Source of the DNA: an uncultured Bacilli bacterium | GTDB lineage: Bacteria; Bacillota_I; Bacilli_A; ML615J-28; CAG-313 | Assembly (NCBI GenBank): GCA_949879765.1 | Contig: CATLBQ010000010.1 | Location: 1 to 52,391, forward strand | Length of the DNA stretch: 52,391 bases | Direction: 5' to 3' | Shown: piece after piece, positions 39,212 to 47,906 of the stretch | Numbering within the stretch: the stretch's first letter is position 1 | Layout of the letters: every line of letters begins with the position of its first letter | Program-made: the position numbers and the translations under genes | Notes under the pieces: model-generated | What the model was told of the DNA's origin: nothing | Database searches by the model: none | The model's input: only the letters and a program-made list of their open reading frames with translations

Positions 39212-41446
39212 TTAATTTTCATGCATCGATACCTTTAACGCAATAAGTGTCATATCATCTTTTACTTTGATTTCATGATGTAGTGTATAATTGAGAATTT
39301 CATAGACAATTTGCTCTGGTGCTAAATTTCTAGCATGAGAAATAAACTTTTCTAATTCATCGTTGTCAATGAGATTTTCCAATACTCCATCACTACTCAT
39401 AATAATCAAATCACCTGGTTCTAATGGATATTCTTTCGCATCAATTTCTTCATCAATCCCCAGTGGAAGACTCTTATTGATGACTTTATCGACCATTCCA
39501 TTTGTTTTAAAGATATATGTCGTATTGGCTCCCATTTTATAAAATGTGGCCATTTTATTTTTGCGATTGATGTCTAAAAAATCAAGGGTAGCGTAGCGCT
39601 CTAGATAATCTTGGACAACATGAAAAGTATTGAGAATGGAAAGGGCAGTAGAAGATTCTACATTTAAACCCACTATATTTTGAACCAACTTTAGTGTCAT
39701 ATCACTTTCACAAAAAGCACTATAGCCTTTGCCCATTCCATCAGAAATAGCAAATAACATATGTCCATTATCTAACTCTTTGATTAAAAAATTATCCCCA
39801 CTAATCATTTCATCTTCAGATGGAAGTGCCCCATAAGCATAGGTAATATCCAAAACAATTTTGGGTAGAATATGCAAATAAATGGTTGTATTATCTTGTT
39901 TGACTTCTTCTACTGATACTTCTGTTTTGGTAATCAGTTGAAATAATGTCACTAGGGTTGGTTTGACTTGAAAAAGAGTTTTGTTTTTAATGCCAATAGC
40001 AATTAAAAAATCATCTGTATAACTACGCAATACTTCATAATAGGTAATATGAATATCTAAATCTTTTAAGTAATCTTTGGCTTTTTGTAACAAATGATAA
40101 TCGAGTTCACTTTTTGAAGTTGTATCTAATACATAATTTTTAAGGGCATTCGATACACCGCTAATTTGAGCAAGCAAAATATAGTTATTGGCATCTCCTT
40201 CATTTTTGTTGATATTTTGATAATCAAAATGACTACGAAGCAGTCGTGCTGTAGAGGAAATTGACGGATATTTTTCACATGTTTTCATATAGGCTTCATG
40301 ATTTAAATCAATATGTTCATCTTTGGTCAAAATATCTTTAAACACAAAATATAAATTAGACTTGTGTTGATGAAAGCATTCTTTTTGTTTTTGACAATTC
40401 TTACAATGTTCATTGACAATGGTTTTGATGCCATTACTTAACCTTTCATTATATCCTTTAGGATTTTGAAATCCCATGACAAATTGATCTAAGAATCCCG
40501 CAAATTTTAATATTTCATCATTGACATTTTTTTGAGCAACTTCGTGTATTTCTTTATAGGGACTCACATCTTCTGTAATTTTAGGCATAAAGAAATACGA
40601 TAGGATTTCAAATAAAATACTCGTTGCCATCAAAGATAAATATAAATAGGGGTTGTCCATACTTTTTGTAAAAATAATCATCACTAAAAAAGCATTAAAA
40701 ATCCCAATGGTATATATACTTCTTATCGCATATATACCTGATACCAAAAGAATCAATACACTCTCATCAATTTCAAAAATTAAATATTCTAATACCACTA
40801 TACAAATACCATAAAGCAAACTATAGATATTCTTGAATCTCCGACTCAAATACATGGCAAAGTATGCTCCGACTACAACCGATAAATTGAAACCAAGTAC
40901 ATCTATATAACTTGCCCCAATAGTTGAAAAAATTGCCAATAGAATCTCTAAATAAATATAGGTATGGTAGGTATCATTATCATTGATTAAAAATCGTTCT
41001 TCCATATTTTCAACATCTTTTAATAACTTAGACAAATAATAATCTAAAAAAAGATAAATACCTATACTGATGATGGTATAAATGATATTGGTCATGGGCA
41101 TATTGACTTTCGGATAAACAAAAAAAGAAAGGATATTGATGATGCCTATATATATGCTGATCATCCATTTGGTTTTCGTGAACACGACCATTTCTTTTTG
41201 GATTCCCATCCGAAATAAAAAGAAAAGAAGTGTCGATAACACCAGTACTATCAAATAGGGGAATATCATACTTCGATCAAACAATACTAAACTGATGATA
41301 GAAGCAGGATAGATATAATATATATTTTTTTTATCTTTGAATAAATAAAATAGTAAAACGGGTAAATAAAGGGCAAATAAAAAATCACCTTTAACGGTAA
41401 GTACTAAAAAGAATGTAATGATTATCATATTGATTTTCTTTAACAT
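39212..41446 (-). CDS. spoIIE: SpoIIE-like serine phosphatase with polytopic membrane domain
   Basis: A 744-residue protein. Residues 1-290 are about ten membrane segments; 300-530 is a cytosolic linker containing HCKNCQKQKECFHQH, a Cys-rich stretch typical of SpoIIE; about 535-740 is a PP2C-type phosphatase with LFAISDGMGKGYSAF, LIIMSSDGVLEN and KDDMTLIALKV carrying the metal-binding Asp residues. SpoIIE dephosphorylates SpoIIAA to release sigmaF in the forespore and takes part in polar division. AGGTG precedes the ATG. No other sporulation gene lies near, but this architecture is essentially confined to endospore formers, so the organism or its ancestor sporulates. A TATAAT at 41479-41474 without a clear -35 precedes it. 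Confidence 0.93.
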   Translation of the reverse strand: MLKKINMIIITFFLVLTVKGDFLFALYLPVLLFYLFKDKKNIYYIYPASIISLVLFDRSMIFPYLIVLVLSTLLFFLFRMGIQKEMVVFTKTKWMISIYIGIINILSFFVYPKVNMPMTNIIYTIISIGIYLFLDYYLSKLLKDVENMEERFLINDNDTYHTYIYLEILLAIFSTIGASYIDVLGFNLSVVVGAYFAMYLSRRFKNIYSLLYGICIVVLEYLIFEIDESVLILLVSGIYAIRSIYTIGIFNAFLVMIIFTKSMDNPYLYLSLMATSILFEILSYFFMPKITEDVSPYKEIHEVAQKNVNDEILKFAGFLDQFVMGFQNPKGYNERLSNGIKTIVNEHCKNCQKQKECFHQHKSNLYFVFKDILTKDEHIDLNHEAYMKTCEKYPSISSTARLLRSHFDYQNINKNEGDANNYILLAQISGVSNALKNYVLDTTSKSELDYHLLQKAKDYLKDLDIHITYYEVLRSYTDDFLIAIGIKNKTLFQVKPTLVTLFQLITKTEVSVEEVKQDNTTIYLHILPKIVLDITYAYGALPSEDEMISGDNFLIKELDNGHMLFAISDGMGKGYSAFCESDMTLKLVQNIVGLNVESSTALSILNTFHVVQDYLERYATLDFLDINRKNKMATFYKMGANTTYIFKTNGMVDKVINKSLPLGIDEEIDAKEYPLEPGDLIIMSSDGVLENLIDNDELEKFISHARNLAPEQIVYEILNYTLHHEIKVKDDMTLIALKVSMHEN

Positions 41447-41505
41447 AAGTCACCTCTTTGATATATTACTTTGATTATATCAAGTCATATTGTCATAAAA
41501 AGGTG

Positions 41506-41547
41506 AAAAAAGAAAACAACACCTATATTCTTATTGTTTTCTTTTTT
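41506..41547. terminator. Perfect 14-bp AT-rich hairpin upstream of spoIIE
   Basis: AAAAAAGAAAACAA (41506-41519) pairs exactly with 41534-41547. It lies upstream of the spoIIE -10 box and 250 bases after the parA-DUF951 terminator, so it does not end either known gene; it may be a second barrier or end an unrecognised RNA. The rest of 41548-41799 holds nothing I can support (one 33-codon frame without a ribosome-binding site). Confidence 0.45.
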
Positions 41548-41799
41548 TTAACAACTATTTTTTTATATTCCCGAATCATAACACTTTTCTTCTTGTTTCA
41601 TAATTTGCTCTTGATCATCTGTCCTATCGTGCTTTTTTGTCTTTGATGAAAACTATTTTTCACTATGATTTATACTAAATTTCAATGGCATATATATGAC
41701 ATTTCCTTTGTGGCATCCCTTTATCTCATACTCATTTTCCTTCACATAATACATGTTTATATATTTATACAATAAAGCGATAAACAAAAGTCAAAAGAT

Positions 41800-41837
41800 A
41801 AAAAGAAGATATTCTTTATTAATGATATCCTCTTTTT
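41800..41837 (-). terminator. Terminator of the mnmG-rsmG-parA-DUF951 operon
   Basis: Thirteen-base stem with one mismatch (41800-41812 with 41825-41837), T-run on the minus strand, 25 bases after the DUF951 stop. Confidence 0.7.
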
Positions 41838-41862
41838 ATTTTTGGTGGATGTATTTTACTTT

Positions 41863-42066
41863 TTATTGTTGCGGATTTGTTTTGATCAATTGAACTGTAC
41901 GTTTTAATGCATCAACTCTACTCATCATTACAACCCGCTTGCACGTAGTACATTCTAATTTATAATCAATACCTGTTCTTAAAACTTTCCAAGTGAATCC
42001 GCCACAAGGATGTTTTTTTTTAAATTTTAAAATATCGCCTAATTCTACCGAGGTTGCTTCTATCAT
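41863..42066 (-). CDS. DUF951 family protein
   Basis: A 67-residue protein of the DUF951 family: GDILKFKKKHPCGGFTWKVLRTGIDYKLECTTCKRVVMMSR, with Cys residues in HPCG and CTTCKR that may bind zinc. In many Firmicutes it is encoded near soj/spo0J and ychF at the origin-proximal region; its function is not established though the family is often essential-looking. It lies 2 bases after the parA stop and is the last gene before the terminator. Confidence 0.92.
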   Translation of the reverse strand: MIEATSVELGDILKFKKKHPCGGFTWKVLRTGIDYKLECTTCKRVVMMSRVDALKRTVQLIKTNPQQ

Positions 42067-42068
42067 AT

Positions 42069-42845
42069 CTATTCCTCATCTTTTTCTTTATTCTTTTTTT
42101 CTAAAATTTCACTTGCTAAATTTCGATATTCTTTTGATCCTCTCGAATGAAAAGAAAATTGAATCACTGATTCGCCATGCATAGGAGATTCTTGAATATG
42201 CGATGAACGTGTAATTACTGTTTTAAACGTTTTTTCTGGAAAAAAGAACTGGACTTTTTCTTGAATCTCATAACCTAACGTATTCCGATTATCTAACTTC
42301 GTCAGTAAAATTCCTTCTATTTCAAGCTTTTTCTCTTGTTGGATTTTATTGATTTTATTGACCATTTGGGTTAAAGCCTCATATGAAAAAAAGCTACACT
42401 CCACAGGAATCAATACAGAGTCACTAGCATATAAGGCATTGTCCACAATCAACCCTAAGGAAGGGGGACAATCAATTAAAATATAATCAAACTCTTTTTG
42501 AATCTGCTTTAATTTTTTTTGTAACAAATATACTCTATCTTCTAAATCATAAAGGCTTTCTTCAATATTAGCCAATTTAATAGAAGCCGGAATAATCCAT
42601 AAATTTTTTACTTTCGTTTTTAGAATCGCTTGTCTCAATAATCCCACATGTGTAAAAAAATCTGCTATATCAAATAAAATATCTTCACGATTAATTCCTA
42701 GTCCAATAGTTGCATTTGCTTGTTGATCATAATCAACAATCAGTACATTTTGATTCTTATATGCGAGTGCAGCTCCTAAATTTATTGTTGTTGTTGTTTT
42801 GCCAACACCACCTTTTTGGTTGACAACGGCTATAATTTTGCCCAT
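42069..42845 (-). CDS. soj: ParA/Soj-family chromosome-partitioning ATPase
   Basis: A 258-residue Walker-type ATPase. Deviant Walker A KGGVGKTTTTINLGAALA (10-27), A' VLIVDYDQQANATIGLG, Walker B YILIDCPPSLGLIVDNAL, and the C-terminal GYEIQEKVQFFFPEKTFKTVITRS. Soj normally works with ParB/Spo0J bound at parS to segregate origins and to regulate DnaA. Here it sits 12 bases after rsmG, the usual soj neighbourhood, but neither noc nor parB/spo0J follows; the next gene is DUF951 and then a terminator. AAGGAG precedes the ATG. ParB may be encoded elsewhere or be lost. Confidence 0.93.
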   Translation of the reverse strand: MGKIIAVVNQKGGVGKTTTTINLGAALAYKNQNVLIVDYDQQANATIGLGINREDILFDIADFFTHVGLLRQAILKTKVKNLWIIPASIKLANIEESLYDLEDRVYLLQKKLKQIQKEFDYILIDCPPSLGLIVDNALYASDSVLIPVECSFFSYEALTQMVNKINKIQQEKKLEIEGILLTKLDNRNTLGYEIQEKVQFFFPEKTFKTVITRSSHIQESPMHGESVIQFSFHSRGSKEYRNLASEILEKKNKEKDEE

Positions 42846-42857
42846 AATTTTCTCCTT

Positions 42858-43568
42858 CTATAAGGGGTGACTTTTAATCTTTGCATATCCTCTAGGATAG
42901 GTAAGTGGCGTAGATTTTATTTTTTGAATGTGGATAATTGTCCGATTTCCTGATGATTCTGGCAATTGATAAGTAGCCATTTTTTCTGGTTTTCCCCCTA
43001 ATATACAAATGGCATGTTTTGCTAGTTCCCATTCTTCTTGATAATTTTGTCCTTTCAATGCCAAAAAATATCCTTTCTTTTTGACATATGGAATTGTTAG
43101 TTCTGCTAATATATTGAGAGGGGCAACTGCTCTTGCCACAACAAAATCAAAGGATTCACGACAAGACTGAATATATTGTTCTGCCCTTTCGTTGACAACT
43201 TGAATGCCTTCTAACTGTAGGCTTTCTATTACTTTTGTTAAAAATATACATCTTTTAGCGGTTGGTTCAAGTAATGTTACTTCTAATGTAGGATATACAA
43301 TTTTTAAGACAATCCCTGGAAAACCAGCCCCTGTACCTACATCTAGTAAAGTTGCATTTGCTTTGATTTCCATTTTGTTTAAGGACAAAATACTATCATA
43401 AAAATGTTTGATATATACGCCAGGTAAATCAGTAATGGTCGTCAGATTCATTTGCTTCGACCACTCTACTAGCAATTGATAATACCTATATAAAGAGGCT
43501 TCTTGTTTTGTATCTAGGTGAATCAATTCCTTTAACATCTGATTATATTTATGCACTTCTTGAGTCAT
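42858..43568 (-). CDS. rsmG: 16S rRNA (guanine527-N7)-methyltransferase RsmG
   Basis: A 236-residue SAM-dependent methyltransferase (GidB). Signature YYQLLVEWSKQMNLTTITD, KHFYDSIL and the SAM loop LLDVGTGAGFPGIVLKI, then VVNERAEQY and FVVARAVAPL. It methylates G527 of 16S rRNA in the streptomycin-sensitive 530 loop. The ATG at 43568 (MTQEVHKY) overlaps the end of mnmG by 20 bases and has AAAGGA about 11 bases upstream; a TTG-started version 17 codons longer is less likely. Gene order mnmG-rsmG-soj is the ancient origin-region arrangement. Confidence 0.96.
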   Translation of the reverse strand: MTQEVHKYNQMLKELIHLDTKQEASLYRYYQLLVEWSKQMNLTTITDLPGVYIKHFYDSILSLNKMEIKANATLLDVGTGAGFPGIVLKIVYPTLEVTLLEPTAKRCIFLTKVIESLQLEGIQVVNERAEQYIQSCRESFDFVVARAVAPLNILAELTIPYVKKKGYFLALKGQNYQEEWELAKHAICILGGKPEKMATYQLPESSGNRTIIHIQKIKSTPLTYPRGYAKIKSHPL

Positions 43569-45486
43569 GTGGATGATTTCCTTTTCTTTTTGCTTCAATA
43601 TAGACGAGTAATATGGCAATATCCGATGGATTCACACCACTGATTCTTGTGGCTTGCGCAATCGTTCTTGGTCTTATCTTACTTAATTTTTCTCTAGCTT
43701 CACTTGCTAAATTGGCAATTTCTTGATAATTGATATCGTCTGGAATTTTAACACTTTCTAGTTTCAATACCCTTTGTGCTTCTTTAAACTCTTTATCAAT
43801 ATAACCTTGATATTTAATTTCAATCGTAATTTGATGACCTAATTCTTCATCTAATGGCCTATCTAAATCGAGCATTTGGACGATGTCTTGATAAGTAATC
43901 TCTGGCCGTTTCATCAATTCAATAGCAGAAATACCATCTTTTAGGATGGGTGAGGGGATTTTTGCTAAATAAGCATTGATATGCTCTTTAGGGGTTAGTT
44001 TTAGTTGAGCTAATCGTTCTTTTTCTACTCTTAATGTTTCCATCTTTTTTAAGTAATTTTGATATCGTTTTTCTTGAATCAGCCCTACCTTGTATCCATA
44101 GTGAAGTAACCGCTGATCTGCATTGTCATGTCGTAACAACAATCGATATTCTGCTCGTGATGTAAGCATTCGGTAAGGATCGGTCACCCCTTTTGTAACC
44201 AAATCATCTATCAATACTCCAATATATGCTTCATCCCTTTTTAACACCAAGGGCTCCTTGTTTTGGATATAACAACTTGCATTGATACCCGCTATTAATC
44301 CTTGAGCGGCAGCTTCTTCATAACCACTTGTTCCATTCACTTGTCCACCAAAAAATAACCCCTTTATGCGTTTTGACTCTAAAGTCGGTTTTAATTCTAA
44401 CGGATCAATCGCATCATATTCAATCGCATATGCATATCTTGCTATTTTGGCGTGTTCAAAACCTGGCAAAGAATGTACCATTTCTTCTTGTACTTCATGG
44501 GGCATGCTCGTTGAAAAACCTTGAATATAGGTTTCATTGAGGGATAAACTTTCTGGTTCTAAAAAAAGTTGATGCCGTTCTTTGTCAGAAAAGCGTACTA
44601 ATTTATCTTCAATCGATGGACAGTATCTAGGTCCAACACCTTCTACAATACCCGAATACATACTCGATTCGTTTAAATGAGAACGAATAATATCATGCGT
44701 TTTTGGGGTTGTCCATATCAAATAACAAGGCACTTGTTTTTCAAACGGAATCATATCCTTGGGATTGGTTTCATAACTAAATGCAAGGGGCATATCTGTT
44801 CCTAATTCCAATTGCCCCTTCGTAAAATCAATGGTATCTGTATATACTCTTGGTGGGGTACCTGTTTTTAGGCGTAAGAGGTGAAATCCAAGTTTTTTTA
44901 ATGAAGTAGATAGCCCATAATTGGTATTTTCTCCATCAGGACCAGATGGTGTTGCATTTTTTCCGCATAATACTCGTGAAGACAAATAAGTTCCTGTAGT
45001 AATCACTACTGCTTGAGAAGTAATTTTTGTACCATCTTCTAAAATAACACCTTGAATTACCTCTCCAAGCGTCATCAATTGATCGACTAAAGCAATATAT
45101 ATATCTAAATTTTGCTCTTTAACCACTACTGACTGCATATATTTCGCATACGCCAATTTATCTGATTGTACACGCATCGCTCTTACAGCAGGTCCTTTTG
45201 ACAAATTGAGCATTTTGACTTGCAAACAAGTATGATCGGCTGACTTTGCCATTTGCCCACCTAATGCATCAATTTCACGCACTAAAATACCTTTGGCTGG
45301 ACCACCAATCGAAGGATTGCATGGCATATTTCCAATACGTTCGAAACTGCCACAAACCATTATCGTTTGAAGTTTCATTCTAGCACAAGCTAGTGCTGCC
45401 TCGATTCCCGCATGTCCTCCACCAACAACAATGACATCATAGTGATTCTTTTTTAATAACTCTTCTTTTGTGAATATCATTCCCAT
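43549..45486 (-). CDS. mnmG: tRNA uridine 5-carboxymethylaminomethyl modification enzyme MnmG
   Basis: A 645-residue FAD protein (GidA). FAD-binding VIVVGGGHAGIEAALACARM near the start, GNMPCNPSIGGPAKGILVREIDALGG, GTYLSSRVLCG, TSRAEYRLLLRHDNAD and the C-terminal LSKIRPRTIAQATRISGVNPSDIAILLVY. With MnmE it builds cmnm5U at the wobble position of several tRNAs. It lies 1 base after the zinc-ribbon gene; mnmE, often adjacent, is not here. Length and motifs are typical. Confidence 0.97.
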   Translation of the reverse strand: MGMIFTKEELLKKNHYDVIVVGGGHAGIEAALACARMKLQTIMVCGSFERIGNMPCNPSIGGPAKGILVREIDALGGQMAKSADHTCLQVKMLNLSKGPAVRAMRVQSDKLAYAKYMQSVVVKEQNLDIYIALVDQLMTLGEVIQGVILEDGTKITSQAVVITTGTYLSSRVLCGKNATPSGPDGENTNYGLSTSLKKLGFHLLRLKTGTPPRVYTDTIDFTKGQLELGTDMPLAFSYETNPKDMIPFEKQVPCYLIWTTPKTHDIIRSHLNESSMYSGIVEGVGPRYCPSIEDKLVRFSDKERHQLFLEPESLSLNETYIQGFSTSMPHEVQEEMVHSLPGFEHAKIARYAYAIEYDAIDPLELKPTLESKRIKGLFFGGQVNGTSGYEEAAAQGLIAGINASCYIQNKEPLVLKRDEAYIGVLIDDLVTKGVTDPYRMLTSRAEYRLLLRHDNADQRLLHYGYKVGLIQEKRYQNYLKKMETLRVEKERLAQLKLTPKEHINAYLAKIPSPILKDGISAIELMKRPEITYQDIVQMLDLDRPLDEELGHQITIEIKYQGYIDKEFKEAQRVLKLESVKIPDDINYQEIANLASEAREKLSKIRPRTIAQATRISGVNPSDIAILLVYIEAKRKGNHPHDSRSA

Positions 45487-45487
45487 A

Positions 45488-45718
45488 TTATGACTTCCTT
45501 ACTAGATATGCAACAATTACGATAAAAATCAGTAAGCCCAGACCTAAACATAATCCTAATAATTTAGTCATCGACTTATTTATTTTTGCCTTTTTTTCCA
45601 TTTTCTTTTGTTTGATAATTGATGCTTCTCTTTCTTTTGACATAGGTAATGATGCCATACAAAAATCACATGTTAAGGCATCATATCTATTTTCATTATG
45701 ACACTTTGGACATCTCAT
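45488..45718 (-). CDS. Small zinc-ribbon membrane protein
   Basis: A 76-residue protein. N-terminal zinc ribbon MRCPKCHNENRYDALTCDFC (two CxxC pairs, CPKC and CDFC), a basic linker rich in Lys, and one membrane helix near the C-terminus (about 53-73: LLGLCLGLGLLIFIVIVAYL). The ATG at 45718 is preceded by AGGTGG at 5 bases; an upstream GTG adds three residues. It is the first gene of the mnmG operon, a TATAAT lying at about 45765. Many such small zinc-ribbon/TM proteins exist without known function. Upstream 45728-45825 holds no gene. Confidence 0.78.
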   Translation of the reverse strand: MRCPKCHNENRYDALTCDFCMASLPMSKEREASIIKQKKMEKKAKINKSMTKLLGLCLGLGLLIFIVIVAYLVRKS

Positions 45719-45825
45719 ACTTTCCACCTAAATCCTTTTTTACTTTTTATCTTTATGAATATATTATACACCATTTCCATCTTTTTTTCTATAAGAATGA
45801 AAAAAGAAGGCTTATTTTTACCCTC

Positions 45826-46401
45826 TTATTTTACAATTATTCCCATTACACCAGGTACCATACCTGCCGCATTTGATTCATCTGTATCAATATGCATTGC
45901 TAGTGCATAGGTATCACTGACTCTAACGACTACATCACCAAAAATTAAAGCACGTTCAGGTGTCTTCACTTCGACTTGAACAATATCTTTATCCTTTATA
46001 CCTAACATTTGTGCATCTTCAACTGTCGCATGAATATGTCTTTTGGCCACAATAACTCCCTCAGAAAGTTCAACTTCTCCACAAGGACCTACTAATTTAC
46101 ATCCAGGTGTGCCTGCCAAATCTCCTGATTCACGGATAGCAATACCAAGACCTAAACTTCTTGCATCGGTTGCAGAAAGTTCAACTTGGGATGCTTTTCG
46201 AAATGGCCCTAAAATAGATACTCCAGAAAGTTCTTTTTTAGGGCCTACAACCGTTACACGTTCTGCACATGCAAATTGTCCTGGTTGTGATAAATCTTTT
46301 TTTGGTGTAAGACTCGCATCAGCTCCAAATAATACTTTAAAATCTGCTTCAGTTAAATGAATATGACGAGCAGATGTTTCAACAATAAATTCTTTTCCCA
46401 T
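45826..46401 (-). CDS. pduL: Phosphate propanoyltransferase/phosphotransacetylase PduL
   Basis: A 191-residue PduL-type phosphotransacylase. Two zinc-binding His clusters: VETSARHIHLTEADF and VAKRHIHATVEDA; other landmarks TPKKDLSQPGQFACAERV, GPFRKASQVELSATDARSLG and HIDTDESNAAG. It interconverts acyl-CoA and acyl phosphate, probably acetyl-CoA to acetyl phosphate for ATP by acetate kinase. There is no N-terminal encapsulation peptide and no microcompartment gene nearby, so it is the housekeeping fermentative form. ATG 46401 has AAGGA 8 bases upstream; a longer form reaches the promoter. It fits metabolically with the hydrogenase operon, which would re-oxidise NADH. Confidence 0.93.
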   Translation of the reverse strand: MGKEFIVETSARHIHLTEADFKVLFGADASLTPKKDLSQPGQFACAERVTVVGPKKELSGVSILGPFRKASQVELSATDARSLGLGIAIRESGDLAGTPGCKLVGPCGEVELSEGVIVAKRHIHATVEDAQMLGIKDKDIVQVEVKTPERALIFGDVVVRVSDTYALAMHIDTDESNAAGMVPGVMGIIVK

Positions 46402-46437
46402 ACCATATTTCCTTCTTTCGTTTTCCTCTTTATATAT

Positions 46438-46466
46438 ATTATAACAAAAAATTGCCATTTGGTCAA
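46438..46466 (-). promoter_or_regulatory. Promoter of pduL
   Basis: TTGACC (46466-46461), 17-base spacer, TATAAT (46443-46438) on the minus strand. It is back to back with the rimO promoter. Confidence 0.75.
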
Positions 46467-46484
46467 AAATAAGACCTAATAAAT

Positions 46485-46513
46485 TTGAAAATATTTGTCT
46501 ATTATAGTATAAT
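46485..46513 (+). promoter_or_regulatory. Promoter of rimO
   Basis: TTGAAA (46485-46490), 17-base spacer, TATAAT (46508-46513). Confidence 0.75.
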
Positions 46514-46551
46514 ATATCTATATAAAACTTTTAATGCATAGAGAGGAAAAA

Positions 46552-47853
46552 ATGAAACTTGGAATGATTTCACTCGGTTGTGCCAAAAATTTAATTGATA
46601 CAGAATTATTTTTGGGCGTAGCTAAAAAATATCAAATTGAAATAACGAATGAACTAAATCAAGCAGATATTCTGGTTGTAAATACCTGTGGTTTTATTGA
46701 AAGTGCTAAAAAAGAAGCCATTGATACCATTTTGGATTTAGTAGAACAAAAAAGAAATAGAACCATTATTGCGATGGGGTGCCTTGTAGAACGCTATTTA
46801 GAAGATTTAAAACAAGAAATTCCTGAAGTAGATATCTACTTCCCTATTCAAGATTATGATCATATTGATGAAGTTTTTCAAAAAATACTTCATACTGACC
46901 ATTCTTATGTAATGAATTATACCCAACGCGTGCTCACAACTTTACCTCATACGGCTTATCTACGTATTTCCGAAGGATGTAACAATCGCTGTAGTTATTG
47001 TGCTATTCCCCTTATTCGGGGCCATTTTAAAAGTAGAACTTTTGATAGTCTTTTGGAAGAAGCACGTTGTTTAGCCGACCAAGGCGTAAAAGAAATAACG
47101 CTCATAGGTCAGGATACAACGCGATATGGAACAGATCTAACTGAAGGGAAGACTTTAGCAGACTTATTGCATGAATTATCCAAAATAGCGTCTTTTCAAA
47201 TGATTCGTGTACTTTACTTATATCCAGATGAAATCACAGAAGACCTCATAGCAGAAATAAAAATAAATCCTAAAATTGCCAAATACTTTGATATTCCGAT
47301 TCAACATGCATCTGATCATATGTTAAGTGCAATGAATAGAAGGGGAAATCAAGAATTTCTGACTCATCTTATCCAGTCTATTCGAAAACAAATACCTCAT
47401 GCGGTGATTCGGACCACTCTAATTGTTGGATTCCCTGGCGAAACAAAAGAAGATTTTCATATTTTATACGATTTTGTGGCGAGTCAAAAATTCAATAGAC
47501 TTGGTGTGTTTACCTATTCAGATGAAGAAGATACACCTGGCTTTGAAATGTATCCCAAAATTGATCTTCCTACTATGAATAAACGCAAAAATAAAATTAT
47601 GGAATTGCAAAATAGAATCTCACTTCAATATCATCAAAGTTTAATTCATCAAACATTTGATTGCATTATTGATTCTTATAGTGATAGATACCAAAGATAT
47701 ACGGCTAGAAGTTACCATTATGCACCAGATGATGTTGATGGAGCTATATATATTTTCTCTGCTTTTGTAGAAGGATACATCGGCACTATTAGAAAAGTAA
47801 AAATTGTAGAAGCCACAGCTTATGATTTGATTGGTGAATGGTCTACAAAATAA
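46552..47853 (+). CDS. rimO: Ribosomal protein S12 methylthiotransferase RimO
   Basis: A 433-residue radical-SAM methylthiotransferase. N-terminal MTTase domain with three cluster Cys (SLGCAKNLID, NTCGFIESAK, MGCLVERY), radical SAM motif SEGCNNRCSYCAIPLIRG (CxxxCxxC) near residue 140, GFPGETKEDF, and a C-terminal TRAM domain about 370-433. SLGCAKNxxD and IESAKxEAID distinguish RimO from MiaB. It modifies Asp of S12. ATG 46552 follows GAGAGGA; an ATG six codons earlier is not preceded by a site. It is monocistronic, divergent from pduL. Confidence 0.96.
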   Translation: MKLGMISLGCAKNLIDTELFLGVAKKYQIEITNELNQADILVVNTCGFIESAKKEAIDTILDLVEQKRNRTIIAMGCLVERYLEDLKQEIPEVDIYFPIQDYDHIDEVFQKILHTDHSYVMNYTQRVLTTLPHTAYLRISEGCNNRCSYCAIPLIRGHFKSRTFDSLLEEARCLADQGVKEITLIGQDTTRYGTDLTEGKTLADLLHELSKIASFQMIRVLYLYPDEITEDLIAEIKINPKIAKYFDIPIQHASDHMLSAMNRRGNQEFLTHLIQSIRKQIPHAVIRTTLIVGFPGETKEDFHILYDFVASQKFNRLGVFTYSDEEDTPGFEMYPKIDLPTMNKRKNKIMELQNRISLQYHQSLIHQTFDCIIDSYSDRYQRYTARSYHYAPDDVDGAIYIFSAFVEGYIGTIRKVKIVEATAYDLIGEWSTK

Positions 47854-47856
47854 ATA

Positions 47857-47896
47857 AAAAATTGAGATTCTTTACACTTCAAGAGTCTCAATTTTT
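47857..47896. terminator. Bidirectional terminator between rimO and the DUF2779 gene
   Basis: Fifteen-base stem with one wobble pair (47857-47871 with 47882-47896), A and T runs on opposite sides, between two convergent genes. Confidence 0.8.
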
Positions 47897-47906
47897 ATTT
47901 TTCAAA

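Noticed and set aside
41458-41646. 62-codon hydrophobic plus-strand frame
   Set aside because: It runs through the T-rich arm of a hairpin; hydrophobicity comes from T-runs and no start signal is seen.
41653-41754. 33-codon minus-strand frame starting MYYVKENEYEIKG in the spoIIE-DUF951 gap
   Set aside because: Composition is protein-like, but there is no ribosome-binding site before the ATG and no known similarity.
45826-46401. Bacterial microcompartment locus
   Set aside because: PduL lacks an encapsulation peptide and no shell-protein or diol dehydratase gene is near.
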